The notes: generated from the sequence alone by a model not told the origin. DNA of 64,000 bases from Pseudomonas taiwanensis (GCF_013393345.1 NZ_QJRF01000028.1:1-64000), one strand, 5' to 3'; positions 9,431 through 18,251 are shown, numbered from the stretch's first letter. Translations and numbers: made by a program.

Positions 9431-10104
9431 CGGCAGCGCTCGGTGAACAGGTAACCCTGACCGCGCACGGTGTCGATCGGCTTGAATCCGCTGCCGCCCT
9501 CCAACTTGCGGCGCAGGCGCCCCACCAGCACTTCGATCACGTTGGGATCGCGCTCTTCGTCATTCGGATACAGCTGCTCCATCAGCCGCTCCTTGGCCAC
9601 CACTTGCTGGTGATGCCGCATGAGGTATTCGAGGATGCGGTACTCGTAAGCGGTGAGCGCCACCGGCTCGCCCTCCAGCTGTGCCTGCTTGCGGTTCAGG
9701 TCCAGCAGCAGCGGGCCCGCCTCTATCGTCGATTGGACGAACCCCGAAGAGCGCCGCAACAGCGCATTCAGCCGCGCCTCCAGTTCCTCGAACTGGAACG
9801 GCTTGACCACATAGTCGTCGGCCCCGGCGGCCAGCCCCTCGACCTTGTCCTGCCAATTGCCACGGGCGGTAAGAATGAGGATGGGGAAACTCTTGCCCTG
9901 GCTGCGCAGTTGGCGGATCAGGTCCAGCCCGCTCATGCCAGGAAGCCCGAGATCGACCACGGCCAGGTCATGGTTGTACTCCGCAGCACGATAAAGCGCT
10001 TCCTCGGCGTCGGGCACTGCATCCACGACGTGTCCCTGCTCGCCGAGGCGGGTGTAGAGGTGATGGCGCAGCAACGCCTCGTCTTCCACAACCAGCAGTT
10101 TCAT
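9427..10104 (-). CDS. phoP: Response regulator PhoP
   Basis: A 225-residue OmpR-family regulator. The receiver domain has the acidic pair VVEDEA near the N-terminus, the phosphorylated Asp51 in VVDLGLPGMSG and the conserved Lys in VVKPFQ. The C-terminal winged helix includes YEYRILEYLMRH and VLVGRLRRKL. It lies directly behind oprH and overlaps phoQ by 4 bp. It probably binds the repeat array in front of oprH. Confidence 0.93.
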   Translation of the reverse strand: MKLLVVEDEALLRHHLYTRLGEQGHVVDAVPDAEEALYRAAEYNHDLAVVDLGLPGMSGLDLIRQLRSQGKSFPILILTARGNWQDKVEGLAAGADDYVVKPFQFEELEARLNALLRRSSGFVQSTIEAGPLLLDLNRKQAQLEGEPVALTAYEYRILEYLMRHHQQVVAKERLMEQLYPNDEERDPNVIEVLVGRLRRKLEGGSGFKPIDTVRGQGYLFTERCR

Positions 10105-10165
10105 GGGCCGTTCTCCCTTTCAAAGAGGCGGCCGGGCAATTGCCCGGCCTGTTACATGGAACGCA

Positions 10166-10771
10166 TCAGAACTTGTAGTTGGCGCCCAGGTAAGCCTGGC
10201 CGCTGCTGTGCAGGTCCAGGGAGCCCAGGCGCGGACCTCCGTGTTCGCCCATGTCGGTGCTGACGTTGGTACGCAGGTAACGGTAGCCGGCCTCGATCGA
10301 CGCGTTCTTGCTCAGGTCCTGGAGAATACCGGCCTGCAGGCCAGCAGCGTAGTTGATGTTGCTGTCGCGGCTCATGGCCTTGCTTTCCTGCTCCAGCTTG
10401 ACCAGGCCGAGGGTCGCGCCGCCGAACAGCTTGGTGTTGTAGTCGCCCACCGGCACAAATACGTCGTAGCTGCCGAGCAGGTTCTGCTGACGCAGCTTGT
10501 AGCCGCTATCGCTGTCGGAGAAGTTCTCGTAGGTCATGTAGTAGCGGCCGCCGTCAGTCTGCTGGCCGGCACGTACACCCCAGGTGCCGGTCTTGTGGAT
10601 GACCTTGTCCAGTTCGGGGTTGTTCAGGTTCGCGTTCAGCGAATCGGACTTCTGGATATTGTTGTTGGTCTGACCCCAGGTCAGGCCGACGAAGTTGTCC
10701 GCGGCCTGGGCGCCGGCGGCGGCAAGGGCCAGGGCGGATGCGAGGGCGATACGGCTGAAGGTACGGTTCAT
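10166..10771 (-). CDS. oprH: Outer-membrane protein OprH
   Basis: A 201-residue precursor with a clear signal peptide (cleavage expected after GAQA, residue 23), then alternating beta-strand sequence ending in aromatic Tyr-Lys-Phe, typical of small outer-membrane barrels. OprH stabilises LPS cross-bridges under Mg2+ limitation in P. aeruginosa. As there, it is the first gene of the phoPQ operon. The upstream region holds four direct repeats that fit a PhoP site. Confidence 0.93.
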   Translation of the reverse strand: MNRTFSRIALASALALAAAGAQAADNFVGLTWGQTNNNIQKSDSLNANLNNPELDKVIHKTGTWGVRAGQQTDGGRYYMTYENFSDSDSGYKLRQQNLLGSYDVFVPVGDYNTKLFGGATLGLVKLEQESKAMSRDSNINYAAGLQAGILQDLSKNASIEAGYRYLRTNVSTDMGEHGGPRLGSLDLHSSGQAYLGANYKF

Positions 10772-10818
10772 GATGTGAATCCTCTTCGAGTGATCGAGTA
10801 GTTGCTGAACTCGGAGCT

Positions 10819-10874
10819 AGATTGCCCATCGACCACTGAACCGCTCCTGAACCCTTCTTGAACCTGAGCTGAAC
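10819..10874 (-). promoter_or_regulatory. Tandem PhoP-type binding repeats and promoter of oprH
   Basis: Read leftward there are four copies of GTTCA spaced exactly 11 bp apart (TGAAC at 10837, 10848, 10859 and 10870 on the plus strand). The last copy is followed after 11 bp by a -10-like CAATCT at 10819-10824. OmpR-family regulators bind direct half-sites with this one-turn spacing, so this is a strong candidate for PhoP autoregulation. Confidence 0.7.
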
Positions 10875-10931
10875 GAAACCTCTTACACCGCCCTAAGACA
10901 CGTTCAGCCTGCCCTCCCCTGAATCGCAGGC

Positions 10932-10961
10932 AAAAAAAACGGGAGCCCATCCGGGCTCCCG
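10932..10961 (-). terminator. Rho-independent terminator with no assigned gene
   Basis: A perfect 9-bp stem CGGGAGCCC/GGGCTCCCG with a 4-base loop is followed, reading leftward, by eight T residues. No leftward gene lies to its right before pcpS, which points the other way. It may end an unannotated small transcript or insulate the oprH promoter. Confidence 0.8.
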
Positions 10962-11087
10962 CACTCAATTCAGAGAAAATGTCCGGAACCGGCACTGCCA
11001 GGCTTCCAGACTACAACCTCACCTGCGTTCCAGAAGAAACGCCCGGCTAGTCTGGCAAAAACCGGGGCATGGCTTCCGTTTCGCTTT

Positions 11088-11104
11088 GTTTGCCATTTGC
11101 AAAC
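11088..11104. promoter_or_regulatory. 17-bp palindrome upstream of pcpS
   Basis: GTTTGCCATTTGCAAAC has perfect 6-bp arms around 5 bases and lies 57 bp before the pcpS start. It looks like an operator for a dimeric repressor; the regulator is unknown. Confidence 0.45.
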
Positions 11105-11160
11105 ATATGTAAACGGCTGCTCCGCTGGCCGATTCTGACGACGCCGGGCAGAATGCCGCC

Positions 11161-11877
11161 ATGACTTCGAACCACCCCGCTTGTTGCAGCCCTTTCGACG
11201 CCAGCTGGCCCTTTCCTGAGGCCCTGCCGGGCGTGGTCATGCGTTCCTGCCGCTTCGACCCGGCCCTGCTCGGCGCCGACGACTTTCCACGCAGTGCCAT
11301 TGCCGCACCGGCCAATATCCAGCGCTCGGTGGCCAAGCGGCAGACGGAATTCCTCGCCGGCCGCCTCTGCGCCCGCGCGGCCCTCCTCGCCCTGACCTGC
11401 CGCGCCGATGTGCCCGCCCTCGGGGAAGACCGTGCACCGGTCTGGCCGGTTGGTATCACCGGTTCCATCAGTCACAGCCACGGCCTGGCCACCGCCCTGG
11501 TCGCCCATGGCAAGCAATGGCGCGGCCTCGGCCTTGACCTGGAAGAACCCATGTCCGCCGAACGCGCCCTGCGCCTCGCGGAAGAAATCCTCACCCCTGC
11601 CGAACTGCAACGAATGGACGGTCTCACGCCCGACCAGCAGGCCCGGCGCATCACCCTGACCTTCTCCATCAAGGAAAGCCTGTTCAAGGCCCTCTACCCC
11701 ATCGTGCAGAAGCGCTTCTACTTCCACGATGCGGAGCTGCTGGATTGCGATGACGCCCGAGCGCGTCTGAGGTTGCTGATCGACCTATCGGCGGAGTGGA
11801 AGACCGGGAGTGAGCTGGAAGGCTGGCATTGCGACTTCCAGGGGCGGTTGCTGAGCTTGGTGGCAGTCGCCGCCTGA
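11161..11877 (+). CDS. pcpS: 4'-Phosphopantetheinyl transferase PcpS (EntD/Sfp type)
   Basis: A 238-residue enzyme that transfers the phosphopantetheine arm of CoA to carrier proteins. The family motifs are GITGSISHS (about 101-109), GLGLDLE with the Mg2+-binding acidic pair, and FSIKESLFKALYP with the conserved Glu and Lys. In P. aeruginosa one such enzyme serves both fatty-acid ACP and siderophore synthetases. It stands alone, with a palindrome upstream and repeats downstream. Confidence 0.9.
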   Translation: MTSNHPACCSPFDASWPFPEALPGVVMRSCRFDPALLGADDFPRSAIAAPANIQRSVAKRQTEFLAGRLCARAALLALTCRADVPALGEDRAPVWPVGITGSISHSHGLATALVAHGKQWRGLGLDLEEPMSAERALRLAEEILTPAELQRMDGLTPDQQARRITLTFSIKESLFKALYPIVQKRFYFHDAELLDCDDARARLRLLIDLSAEWKTGSELEGWHCDFQGRLLSLVAVAA

Positions 11878-11887
11878 AACTGGTGGA

Positions 11888-12184
11888 AATACCTGTGGGG
11901 GCGATTTCAATCGCTAATAAACTCGCTCCCACAAGGCATTGATGGGTATCGCTCCGCTCGCGGAGCGCCGCCCGACCCATCCTACGAATTGAATCCGCTG
12001 GGAACTCCTGTGGGGGCGAATTCATTCGCTGAGGACAGCGCAGCTGTCCCGAACTCTGCAAGACAGACCATCCCCACAAGTACCCAGCCAACGGGGCGCA
12101 ATGCACAGCGATATCGGAATCACACCGGCGGTTCGCCTGCCCTTGTGGGAGCGATTTCAATCGCGAATGAATTCGCCCCCACAG
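11888..12184. repeat. Cluster of intergenic repeats
   Basis: Three or four mobile-type repeats are packed into 300 bp between pcpS and the sensor kinase. They include GTGGGGGCGATTTCAATCGC, GATGGGTATCGCTCCGCTC with CCCATCCTACG, GTGGGGGCGAATTCATTCGC and an inverted GAATTCGCCCCCACAG. No gene is visible here. Confidence 0.75.
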
Positions 12185-12200
12185 AGAAGCGAAGCAGAAC

Positions 12201-13817
12201 CTACAGCGTCTCCGCCTCGCTCTGCCGCCGTGGCCACACCAGGCTGAAGCGCGCGCCACCCAGCGTTTCGCTGCGACTGATCTGCGCGCGACCGGCGTGC
12301 CAATAGATGATGCGCCGCACGATGGATAGCCCCAGCCCATGACCGCCAGAGGCGCGGGTGCGGCTGTCATCCAGGCGCATGAAGGGTTTGAAGATCTTTT
12401 CCCACTGACTTTCCGGCACGCCGGGGCCATCGTCCTCGACATCGATGCGGCAACGCTTGTGGCCGATCTGGTAATTCAGCTGAACCCGCGACTCGGCATG
12501 GCGCATGGCGTTGCTCACCAGATTCTGCAGGGCGCGATGCAGGTAACGCGGTTCAGCCTCGACCCAGGCACCGTCAGTGCCGACGTTCAGACACAGGCCG
12601 CGCTCGATGCGAACATTGGCGCGCAGATGGGAAAGCTCGGCGATCACCTGGTCGAACAAGGCATCCAGGTCCACGCGCTGGAAATGCAGGGCCGGCGAGC
12701 CCTGTTCCAGGCGCGCGTAAGTCAGCATCTCGTCCACCAGCTTGTCCAGCTCCTGGATGTCGCTGTCCATGCCATCCATGTACTTGCGCCGGGCACCCTC
12801 GCTTTCGGCGTCGGCGATCATTTCCAGACCGAAGCGCAGCCGCGCCACCGGGGTGCGCAGTTCATGGGATACGGCGCGGATCAGCTCCCGCTGCAGCATC
12901 AACAGGCGCTGCAGCTGCTCGGCCATGCCGTTGAACGCCGCCGCCAGACGCCCTACGGAGTCCGCGCCCCTGGCCGGCACCCGCGCATCCAGCTTGCCCT
13001 GGGCGATGTCGGTGGCGGCGCTTTCCAGGCCCATCAGGCGATGTTCCAGCTGCCGCACCAGGAAGTAGACGGTCAGACCGATCAAGGTCAGGCCAAGCAA
13101 GCCGATCAGCACCAGCATCTGCGGTGGATAAGGGTTCATCTGGTGCAGCGGCCCCATCTCCAGCACCCAGGGCGTGTCCACCATCCCGGCGAATACACGG
13201 ATGGAGTCGCCATCCTTGCCCAGAGCCATCACCGTATCGCCCTCATCCACCCGGCGGCGCTGGTCGATGTCGAGATCGGCGCTCCTCAACGGGATCAGAC
13301 GCAGGTCGAAGCCGAACTGCTTGTTCTCCTTGAGCGACGCCAGACGCTGGGGTTGCTCGTTCACCGGGAAGCGCACCAGCTCATCCATCAATAGATAGAC
13401 GGTGGCCCGCGCCAACTGCTCGCTGATCTGCTCCACCTCGCCGGTAAGCAACAGGCGTTCGCTCATGCTGATGAGGCCATAAACCCGCGCGGCATGCGGA
13501 CCGGTCTGCTCAACCAGCACCTGGCCACGCACCAGACGGCTGCGTGCGCTGCTGTCCAGCTTCGAGGCGTCCATGGATTCCAGTTTCAGGGGAATGCCCA
13601 GCAGGCGCCCCCAGAGCACTACCGCGCGGCGGCGCTCCACTTCGTTCATGGGTTGGAGATTGTCCGCCATCAGGCGGAAGGTGCCGCGAGCGAGGCTCTC
13701 GCGGTACTGGTCGGAGCGCACCTCGTTGACCTGGTGAATGGTGAACGCGCCGAGAAGCGCCACCAGCACCAGCGTCACCAGCATGCCGCCATAGATACGC
13801 AGGAAGATCGAATTCAT
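12201..13817 (-). CDS. RstB-like sensor histidine kinase
   Basis: A 538-residue membrane kinase with transmembrane segments near 8-28 and 233-253, a large periplasmic region, a HAMP domain (about 255-305), an H-box RAVSHELRTPVARLRFG with His at about 318, and N and G boxes (LVSNAMRH, DDGPGVPE, GGHGLGLSIV). The ATG at 13817 is preferred to a TTG six bases upstream. It follows its response regulator with a 32-bp gap. The equivalent pair precedes nrdA in P. aeruginosa. The signal is unknown. Confidence 0.88.
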   Translation of the reverse strand: MNSIFLRIYGGMLVTLVLVALLGAFTIHQVNEVRSDQYRESLARGTFRLMADNLQPMNEVERRRAVVLWGRLLGIPLKLESMDASKLDSSARSRLVRGQVLVEQTGPHAARVYGLISMSERLLLTGEVEQISEQLARATVYLLMDELVRFPVNEQPQRLASLKENKQFGFDLRLIPLRSADLDIDQRRRVDEGDTVMALGKDGDSIRVFAGMVDTPWVLEMGPLHQMNPYPPQMLVLIGLLGLTLIGLTVYFLVRQLEHRLMGLESAATDIAQGKLDARVPARGADSVGRLAAAFNGMAEQLQRLLMLQRELIRAVSHELRTPVARLRFGLEMIADAESEGARRKYMDGMDSDIQELDKLVDEMLTYARLEQGSPALHFQRVDLDALFDQVIAELSHLRANVRIERGLCLNVGTDGAWVEAEPRYLHRALQNLVSNAMRHAESRVQLNYQIGHKRCRIDVEDDGPGVPESQWEKIFKPFMRLDDSRTRASGGHGLGLSIVRRIIYWHAGRAQISRSETLGGARFSLVWPRRQSEAETL

Positions 13818-13849
13818 GCCCAACTGCTCAAATGGTGACCGTAGGCGGT

Positions 13850-14578
13850 TCAGACCAGCCCTTCAGCGGCCTCTCTTACAAATAGATAGCCCTTGCTGCG
13901 CACTGTCTTGATCAGGCGCGGGTGCATGGGGTCGTCCCCGATCTTCGGGCGGATGCGCGAAATGCGCACGTCGATGGAGCGGTCCTGGCCGTCGTACTCG
14001 ATGCCGCGCAGGGAGTTGAAGATCTCCTCGCGGGACAGGATGCGGCCGGCATTCACCGCCAGCAGCCAGAGCAGGTCGAACTCGGCGCTGGTCAGCTCGA
14101 TGCTGCGCTCACTGAGCCAGGCCTCGCGCATGGCGTTGTCGATGACCAGCGGGCCGAACTCCAGCCGCCGTTGGTTCTCCGCCACCGGCGCTTCGGCCAC
14201 CACCTCGGTGCGCCGCAACAGCGCACGGATGCGCGCCAACAGCACACGCGGGCGGACCGGCTTGCAGACGTAGTCGTCGGCGCCGAGCTCCAACCCGAGA
14301 ATCTGGTCCATGTCATCGGTGCGCGCGGTGAGCATCAGGATCGGCCCCTCGTACTGGCCGCGCAGCTTGCGGCAGATGGACAGGCCATCTTCGCCCGGCA
14401 GCATCAGGTCCAGCACCACCAGATCGGGGCGTTCCTTGAGAATGCGCGCCACCGCCTGCCCGCCATCGGACTCGATGGCCACCTGCAGGCCGTTGCCTTC
14501 CAGGTACTCGCGCGTCAGATCGGCCAGACGCTGATCGTCTTCGACTATGAGGATTCGCCAGGCTTCTTGCTCCACCAC
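13850..14578 (-). CDS. RstA-like response regulator (OmpR family)
   Basis: A 242-residue regulator with receiver residues VEDD (12-15), phospho-acceptor Asp57 in VVLDLMLPGEDG and Lys in VCKPVRP, then a winged-helix DNA-binding domain ending with KTVRSKGYLF. It starts with GTG at 14578 (a second GTG follows), preceded by GGGAG. It forms an operon with the downstream kinase and is divergent from nrdA across a 700-bp region. Confidence 0.9.
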   Translation of the reverse strand: MVEQEAWRILIVEDDQRLADLTREYLEGNGLQVAIESDGGQAVARILKERPDLVVLDLMLPGEDGLSICRKLRGQYEGPILMLTARTDDMDQILGLELGADDYVCKPVRPRVLLARIRALLRRTEVVAEAPVAENQRRLEFGPLVIDNAMREAWLSERSIELTSAEFDLLWLLAVNAGRILSREEIFNSLRGIEYDGQDRSIDVRISRIRPKIGDDPMHPRLIKTVRSKGYLFVREAAEGLV

Positions 14579-14672
14579 ACACTCCCGTAGACAGCATCCA
14601 GACCATCATGAAAAGGGTCGCATTGTATCAATGCCGGACCGATAGCACAGCGCATGCCAACCAGATACGAAA

Positions 14673-14688
14673 ACACAAGATATTGTGT
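14673..14688. promoter_or_regulatory. NrdR-like box 1
   Basis: ACACAAGATATTGTGT fits the NrdR box consensus acaCwAtATaTwGtgt almost perfectly. It lies about 600 bp before nrdA and closer to the divergent response regulator, so it could affect either promoter. Confidence 0.65.
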
Positions 14689-14819
14689 TAGCTTGCGACG
14701 CCATCGACAGCGCCGCCGCACCCCGAAAAACGTCCTTTCGGCGGCGACGAACGGCAGAGCCTAGAGCCACCGGGCCTTTGCTTCCGTTACTCCGCAGTCA
14801 CCCACAAATCACCCACAAG

Positions 14820-14843
14820 TTATCCACAGGCTAGATGTTGTGG
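14820..14843. promoter_or_regulatory. DnaA box overlapping an NrdR-like box
   Basis: TTATCCACA at 14820-14828 is a perfect consensus DnaA box. It abuts AGGCTAGATGTTGTGG (14828-14843), which keeps the NrdR core CwAnATnTwG. DnaA boxes are known in the E. coli nrdAB promoter, where they tie RNR synthesis to replication. Confidence 0.6.
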
Positions 14844-14897
14844 GTCGCCTTGCAATACCCCCAACAGCGCATTATCTTGTACCCCCATCAAGCCCAG

Positions 14898-14913
14898 CCC
14901 CTACATATTGGGG
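14898..14913. promoter_or_regulatory. NrdR-like box 3
   Basis: CCCCTACATATTGGGG keeps the palindromic NrdR core CTAnATATTG with different flanks. It lies about 375 bp before the nrdA start. Confidence 0.5.
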
Positions 14914-15090
14914 TGAGGGCGTACCACCGGACACAATTAGAATCAAGCGCTAAAGGCTTTTTCAGGGCCTGACCACCGGTGTGTAACTTGCAGGAATTCA
15001 CCCACCATCCGCCCCAGGCGAATGGTGCCGGCCCAGGACACAAAGAACGTGACTGGGGGCCGGAAGCCGGTGCGGCGTGAACAGCGCCCA

Positions 15091-15106
15091 CCACTAGGTA
15101 TTGTGT
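15091..15106. promoter_or_regulatory. NrdR-like box 4, proximal to nrdA
   Basis: CCACTAGGTATTGTGT fits the NrdR consensus well in its right half and core. It lies 180 bp before the nrdA start and is the box nearest the gene. Confidence 0.55.
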
Positions 15107-15286
15107 TTGTCACGGCGCTTTAACACCGTGACGTTTGACTTGTAGGGCCAGGAAGGCACTTGAGTCCTGTCCTTCAGCCTCGTAGCTCCACGTTTCGCGT
15201 CCGGCGCATCGCCGTGCGTATCGCGTTGTGAAAAGGAATGAAGGCGACTCGGGCGCCCTTACATAAATCAGAACATGGAGAACCCC

Positions 15287-18178
15287 ATGCAGACCGACAC
15301 CACTCGCGAGAACCCGCAGGCCGCAGCGCCGCAGGCAGCAGATTCCAATCAGGATCTGGCCGCCACTGCGCCCGGCCAGCTGCGCGTGATCAAACGCAAC
15401 GGCACCGTCGTCCCGTACACTGACGACAAGATCACCGTTGCCATCACCAAGGCGTTCCTCGCTGTGGAAGGCGGTACTGCCGCAGCTTCTTCGCGTATCC
15501 ATGAAACCGTCGCCCGCCTGACCGAACAGGTCACCGCGACCTTCAAGCGCCGCATGCCCTCCGGCGGCACCATCCACATCGAAGAAATCCAGGACCAGGT
15601 CGAACTGGCCCTGATGCGCGCCGGCGAGCAGAAAGTCGCCCGCGACTACGTGATCTACCGCGAGTCCCGCGCCCAGGAGCGCTCCAAGCGCAGCGCCTCC
15701 AGCGACGTCGCCCAACCGCACCCGAGCATCCGCATCACCCGCGCCGATGGCAGCCAGCAGCCGCTGGACATGGGTCGCCTGAACACCATCATCAGCGAAG
15801 CCTGCGAAGCCCTGGCCGAAGTCGACGGCTCGCTGATCGAGCGTGAAACCCTGAAGAACCTCTACGACGGCGTAGCCGAGAAGGACGTCAACACCGCCCT
15901 GGTGATGACTGCCCGTACCCTGGTAGAGCGCGAGCCGAACTACTCCTACGTCACCGCCCGCCTGCTGATGGACACCCTGCGCGCCGAAGCGCTGGGCTTC
16001 CTCGGTGTTGCCGAGAGCGCCACTCACCACGAGATGGCCGATCTCTACGCCAAGGCCCTGCCGGCCTACGTGGAAAAAGGCGTCGAGTTCGAACTGCTCG
16101 ACCCGCAACTGAAGACCTTCGACCTGGAAAAACTGGGCAAGGCCATCAACCACGAGCGTGACCAGCAGTTCACCTACCTCGGCCTGCAGACCCTGTACGA
16201 CCGCTACTTCATCCACAAGGACGGCATCCGCTTCGAACTGCCGCAGGTCTTCTTCATGCGCGTGGCCATGGGCCTGGCCATCGAAGAGAAGCAGAAAGAA
16301 GAACGCGCCATCGAGTTCTACAACCTGCTGTCCTCCTTCGACTACATGTCGTCGACCCCGACCCTGTTCAACGCCGGCACCCTGCGTCCGCAGCTGTCGT
16401 CCTGCTACCTGACCACCGTGCCGGACGACCTGTCGGGCATCTACAGCGCGATCCACGACAACGCCATGCTGTCGAAATTCGCCGGTGGCCTGGGCAACGA
16501 CTGGACCCCGGTCCGTGCGCTGGGCTCCTACATCAAGGGCACCAACGGCAAGTCCCAGGGCGTGGTTCCGTTCCTGAAAGTGGTGAACGACACCGCCGTC
16601 GCCGTTAACCAGGGTGGCAAGCGCAAGGGCGCTGTCTGTGCCTACCTGGAAACCTGGCACCTGGACATCGAAGAGTTCATCGAACTCCGCAAGAACACCG
16701 GTGACGACCGCCGCCGTACCCACGACATGAACACCGCGAACTGGATTCCGGACCTGTTCATGAAGCGCGTGTTCGACGATGGCCAGTGGACCCTGTTCTC
16801 GCCGTCCGAAGTACCGGACCTGCACGACCTGACCGGCAAGGCCTTCGAAGAGCGCTACGAGTACTACGAAGCCCTGACCCAGTACGGCAAGATCAAGCTG
16901 TTCAAGACCATCCAGGCCAAAGACCTGTGGCGCAAGATGCTCTCGATGCTCTTCGAGACCGGCCACCCGTGGCTGACCTTCAAGGACCCGTGCAACCTGC
17001 GCAGCCCGCAGCAGCACGTGGGCGTGGTCCACAGCTCGAACCTGTGCACCGAGATCACCCTGAACACCAACAAGGACGAGATCGCGGTCTGCAACCTGGG
17101 CTCGATCAACCTGGTCAACCACATCGTCGATGGCAAGCTGGACACCGCCAAGCTCGAGAAGACCGTCAAGACCGCAGTGCGCATGCTCGATAACGTTATC
17201 GACATCAACTACTACTCGGTTCCGCAGGCTCGCAACTCGAACCTCAAGCACCGTCCGGTCGGACTCGGCATCATGGGCTTCCAGGACGCTCTGTACCTGC
17301 AGCACATCGCCTACGGCTCCGACGCGGCCATCGAGTTCGCCGACAAGTCCATGGAAGCGGTGAGCTACTTCGCCATCCAGGCTTCCTGTGACCTGGCTGA
17401 CGAGCGCGGCGCCTACGAGACCTTCGACGGCTCCCTGTGGTCCAAAGGCATCCTGCCGCTGGACTCCCAGCAGATCCTGATCGAGGCCCGTGGCCAGAAG
17501 TACATCGACGTCGACCTGACCGAGTCCCTGGACTGGGCCCCGGTTCGCGACCGCGTCAAGAAAGGTATTCGTAACTCGAACATCATGGCCATCGCGCCGA
17601 CCGCGACCATCGCCAACATCACCGGCGTATCGCAGTCCATCGAGCCGACCTACCAGAACCTCTACGTGAAATCGAACCTCTCCGGCGAGTTCACCGTGAT
17701 CAACCCCTACCTGGTACACGACCTCAAGGCTCGTGGCCTGTGGGACCCGGTCATGGTCAACGACCTGAAGTACTACGACGGTTCCGTGCAGCAGATCGAG
17801 CGCATCCCGCAAGACCTGAAAGACCTGTACGCCACCGCGTTCGAAGTCGAAACCAAGTGGATCGTCGACGCCGCCAGCCGCCGTCAGAAGTGGATCGATC
17901 AGGCCCAGTCCCTGAACCTCTACATCGCCGGCGCCTCGGGCAAGAAACTGGACGTGACCTACCGCATGGCTTGGTACCGTGGCCTGAAAACCACCTACTA
18001 CCTCCGCGCCCTGGCCGCTACCAGCACCGAGAAGTCGACCATCAACACCGGCAAGCTGAACGCCGTATCGGCAGGTGGCAGCGACACCCTGCAAGCCGCT
18101 CCGGCTGCAGCGCCGGCACCGGCTCCAGTGCCCAGCGCGTGCTCCATCGACAACCCGGATTGCGAAGCCTGCCAATAA
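15287..18178 (+). CDS. nrdA: Class Ia ribonucleotide reductase, large subunit NrdA
   Basis: A 963-residue catalytic subunit that reduces ribonucleoside diphosphates to deoxyribonucleotides with NrdB. Two consecutive ATP-cone domains are visible (about residues 32-125 and 147-235), a known feature of Pseudomonas NrdA. The active-site motifs include SSCYLTTVPDD, NLCTEITLN with the Asn-Cys-Glu set, and the C-terminal redox pair in DCEACQ. The ATG at 15287 has GGAG upstream; the ATG 12 bases earlier has none. nrdB follows after 250 bp of hairpin-rich DNA. Control by NrdR and DnaA is suggested by the upstream boxes. Confidence 0.96.
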   Translation: MQTDTTRENPQAAAPQAADSNQDLAATAPGQLRVIKRNGTVVPYTDDKITVAITKAFLAVEGGTAAASSRIHETVARLTEQVTATFKRRMPSGGTIHIEEIQDQVELALMRAGEQKVARDYVIYRESRAQERSKRSASSDVAQPHPSIRITRADGSQQPLDMGRLNTIISEACEALAEVDGSLIERETLKNLYDGVAEKDVNTALVMTARTLVEREPNYSYVTARLLMDTLRAEALGFLGVAESATHHEMADLYAKALPAYVEKGVEFELLDPQLKTFDLEKLGKAINHERDQQFTYLGLQTLYDRYFIHKDGIRFELPQVFFMRVAMGLAIEEKQKEERAIEFYNLLSSFDYMSSTPTLFNAGTLRPQLSSCYLTTVPDDLSGIYSAIHDNAMLSKFAGGLGNDWTPVRALGSYIKGTNGKSQGVVPFLKVVNDTAVAVNQGGKRKGAVCAYLETWHLDIEEFIELRKNTGDDRRRTHDMNTANWIPDLFMKRVFDDGQWTLFSPSEVPDLHDLTGKAFEERYEYYEALTQYGKIKLFKTIQAKDLWRKMLSMLFETGHPWLTFKDPCNLRSPQQHVGVVHSSNLCTEITLNTNKDEIAVCNLGSINLVNHIVDGKLDTAKLEKTVKTAVRMLDNVIDINYYSVPQARNSNLKHRPVGLGIMGFQDALYLQHIAYGSDAAIEFADKSMEAVSYFAIQASCDLADERGAYETFDGSLWSKGILPLDSQQILIEARGQKYIDVDLTESLDWAPVRDRVKKGIRNSNIMAIAPTATIANITGVSQSIEPTYQNLYVKSNLSGEFTVINPYLVHDLKARGLWDPVMVNDLKYYDGSVQQIERIPQDLKDLYATAFEVETKWIVDAASRRQKWIDQAQSLNLYIAGASGKKLDVTYRMAWYRGLKTTYYLRALAATSTEKSTINTGKLNAVSAGGSDTLQAAPAAAPAPAPVPSACSIDNPDCEACQ

Positions 18179-18196
18179 GGCATCGCACGGGCCGCC

Positions 18197-18251
18197 CCCT
18201 CTCCCCTGGGAGAGGGCTTTTCCCTCCCCTCTCCCGCTTGCGGGAGAGGGG
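18197..18251. repeat. Two CCCTCTCCC hairpins between nrdA and nrdB
   Basis: CCCTCTCCC/GGGAGAGGG (18197-18216, followed by CTTTTC) and CCCCTCTCCC/GGGAGAGGGG (18226-18251) form adjacent stems. The first could attenuate read-through into nrdB and so set the subunit ratio. The same hairpin type recurs at 58081, which marks it as an intergenic repeat. Confidence 0.6.

Noticed and set aside
10768-10995. A 75-codon leftward frame before oprH
   Set aside because: It runs through a strong terminator and the PhoP repeat array and has no ribosome site.
11019-11096. A 25-residue basic leftward peptide in the orphan-terminator region
   Set aside because: No ribosome site and no composition signal; a non-coding transcript is more plausible.
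11088-11116. Possible PsrA site upstream of pcpS
   Set aside because: The arms are GTTTG..CAAAC, the reverse order of the PsrA pattern G/CAAAC..GTTTG/C.
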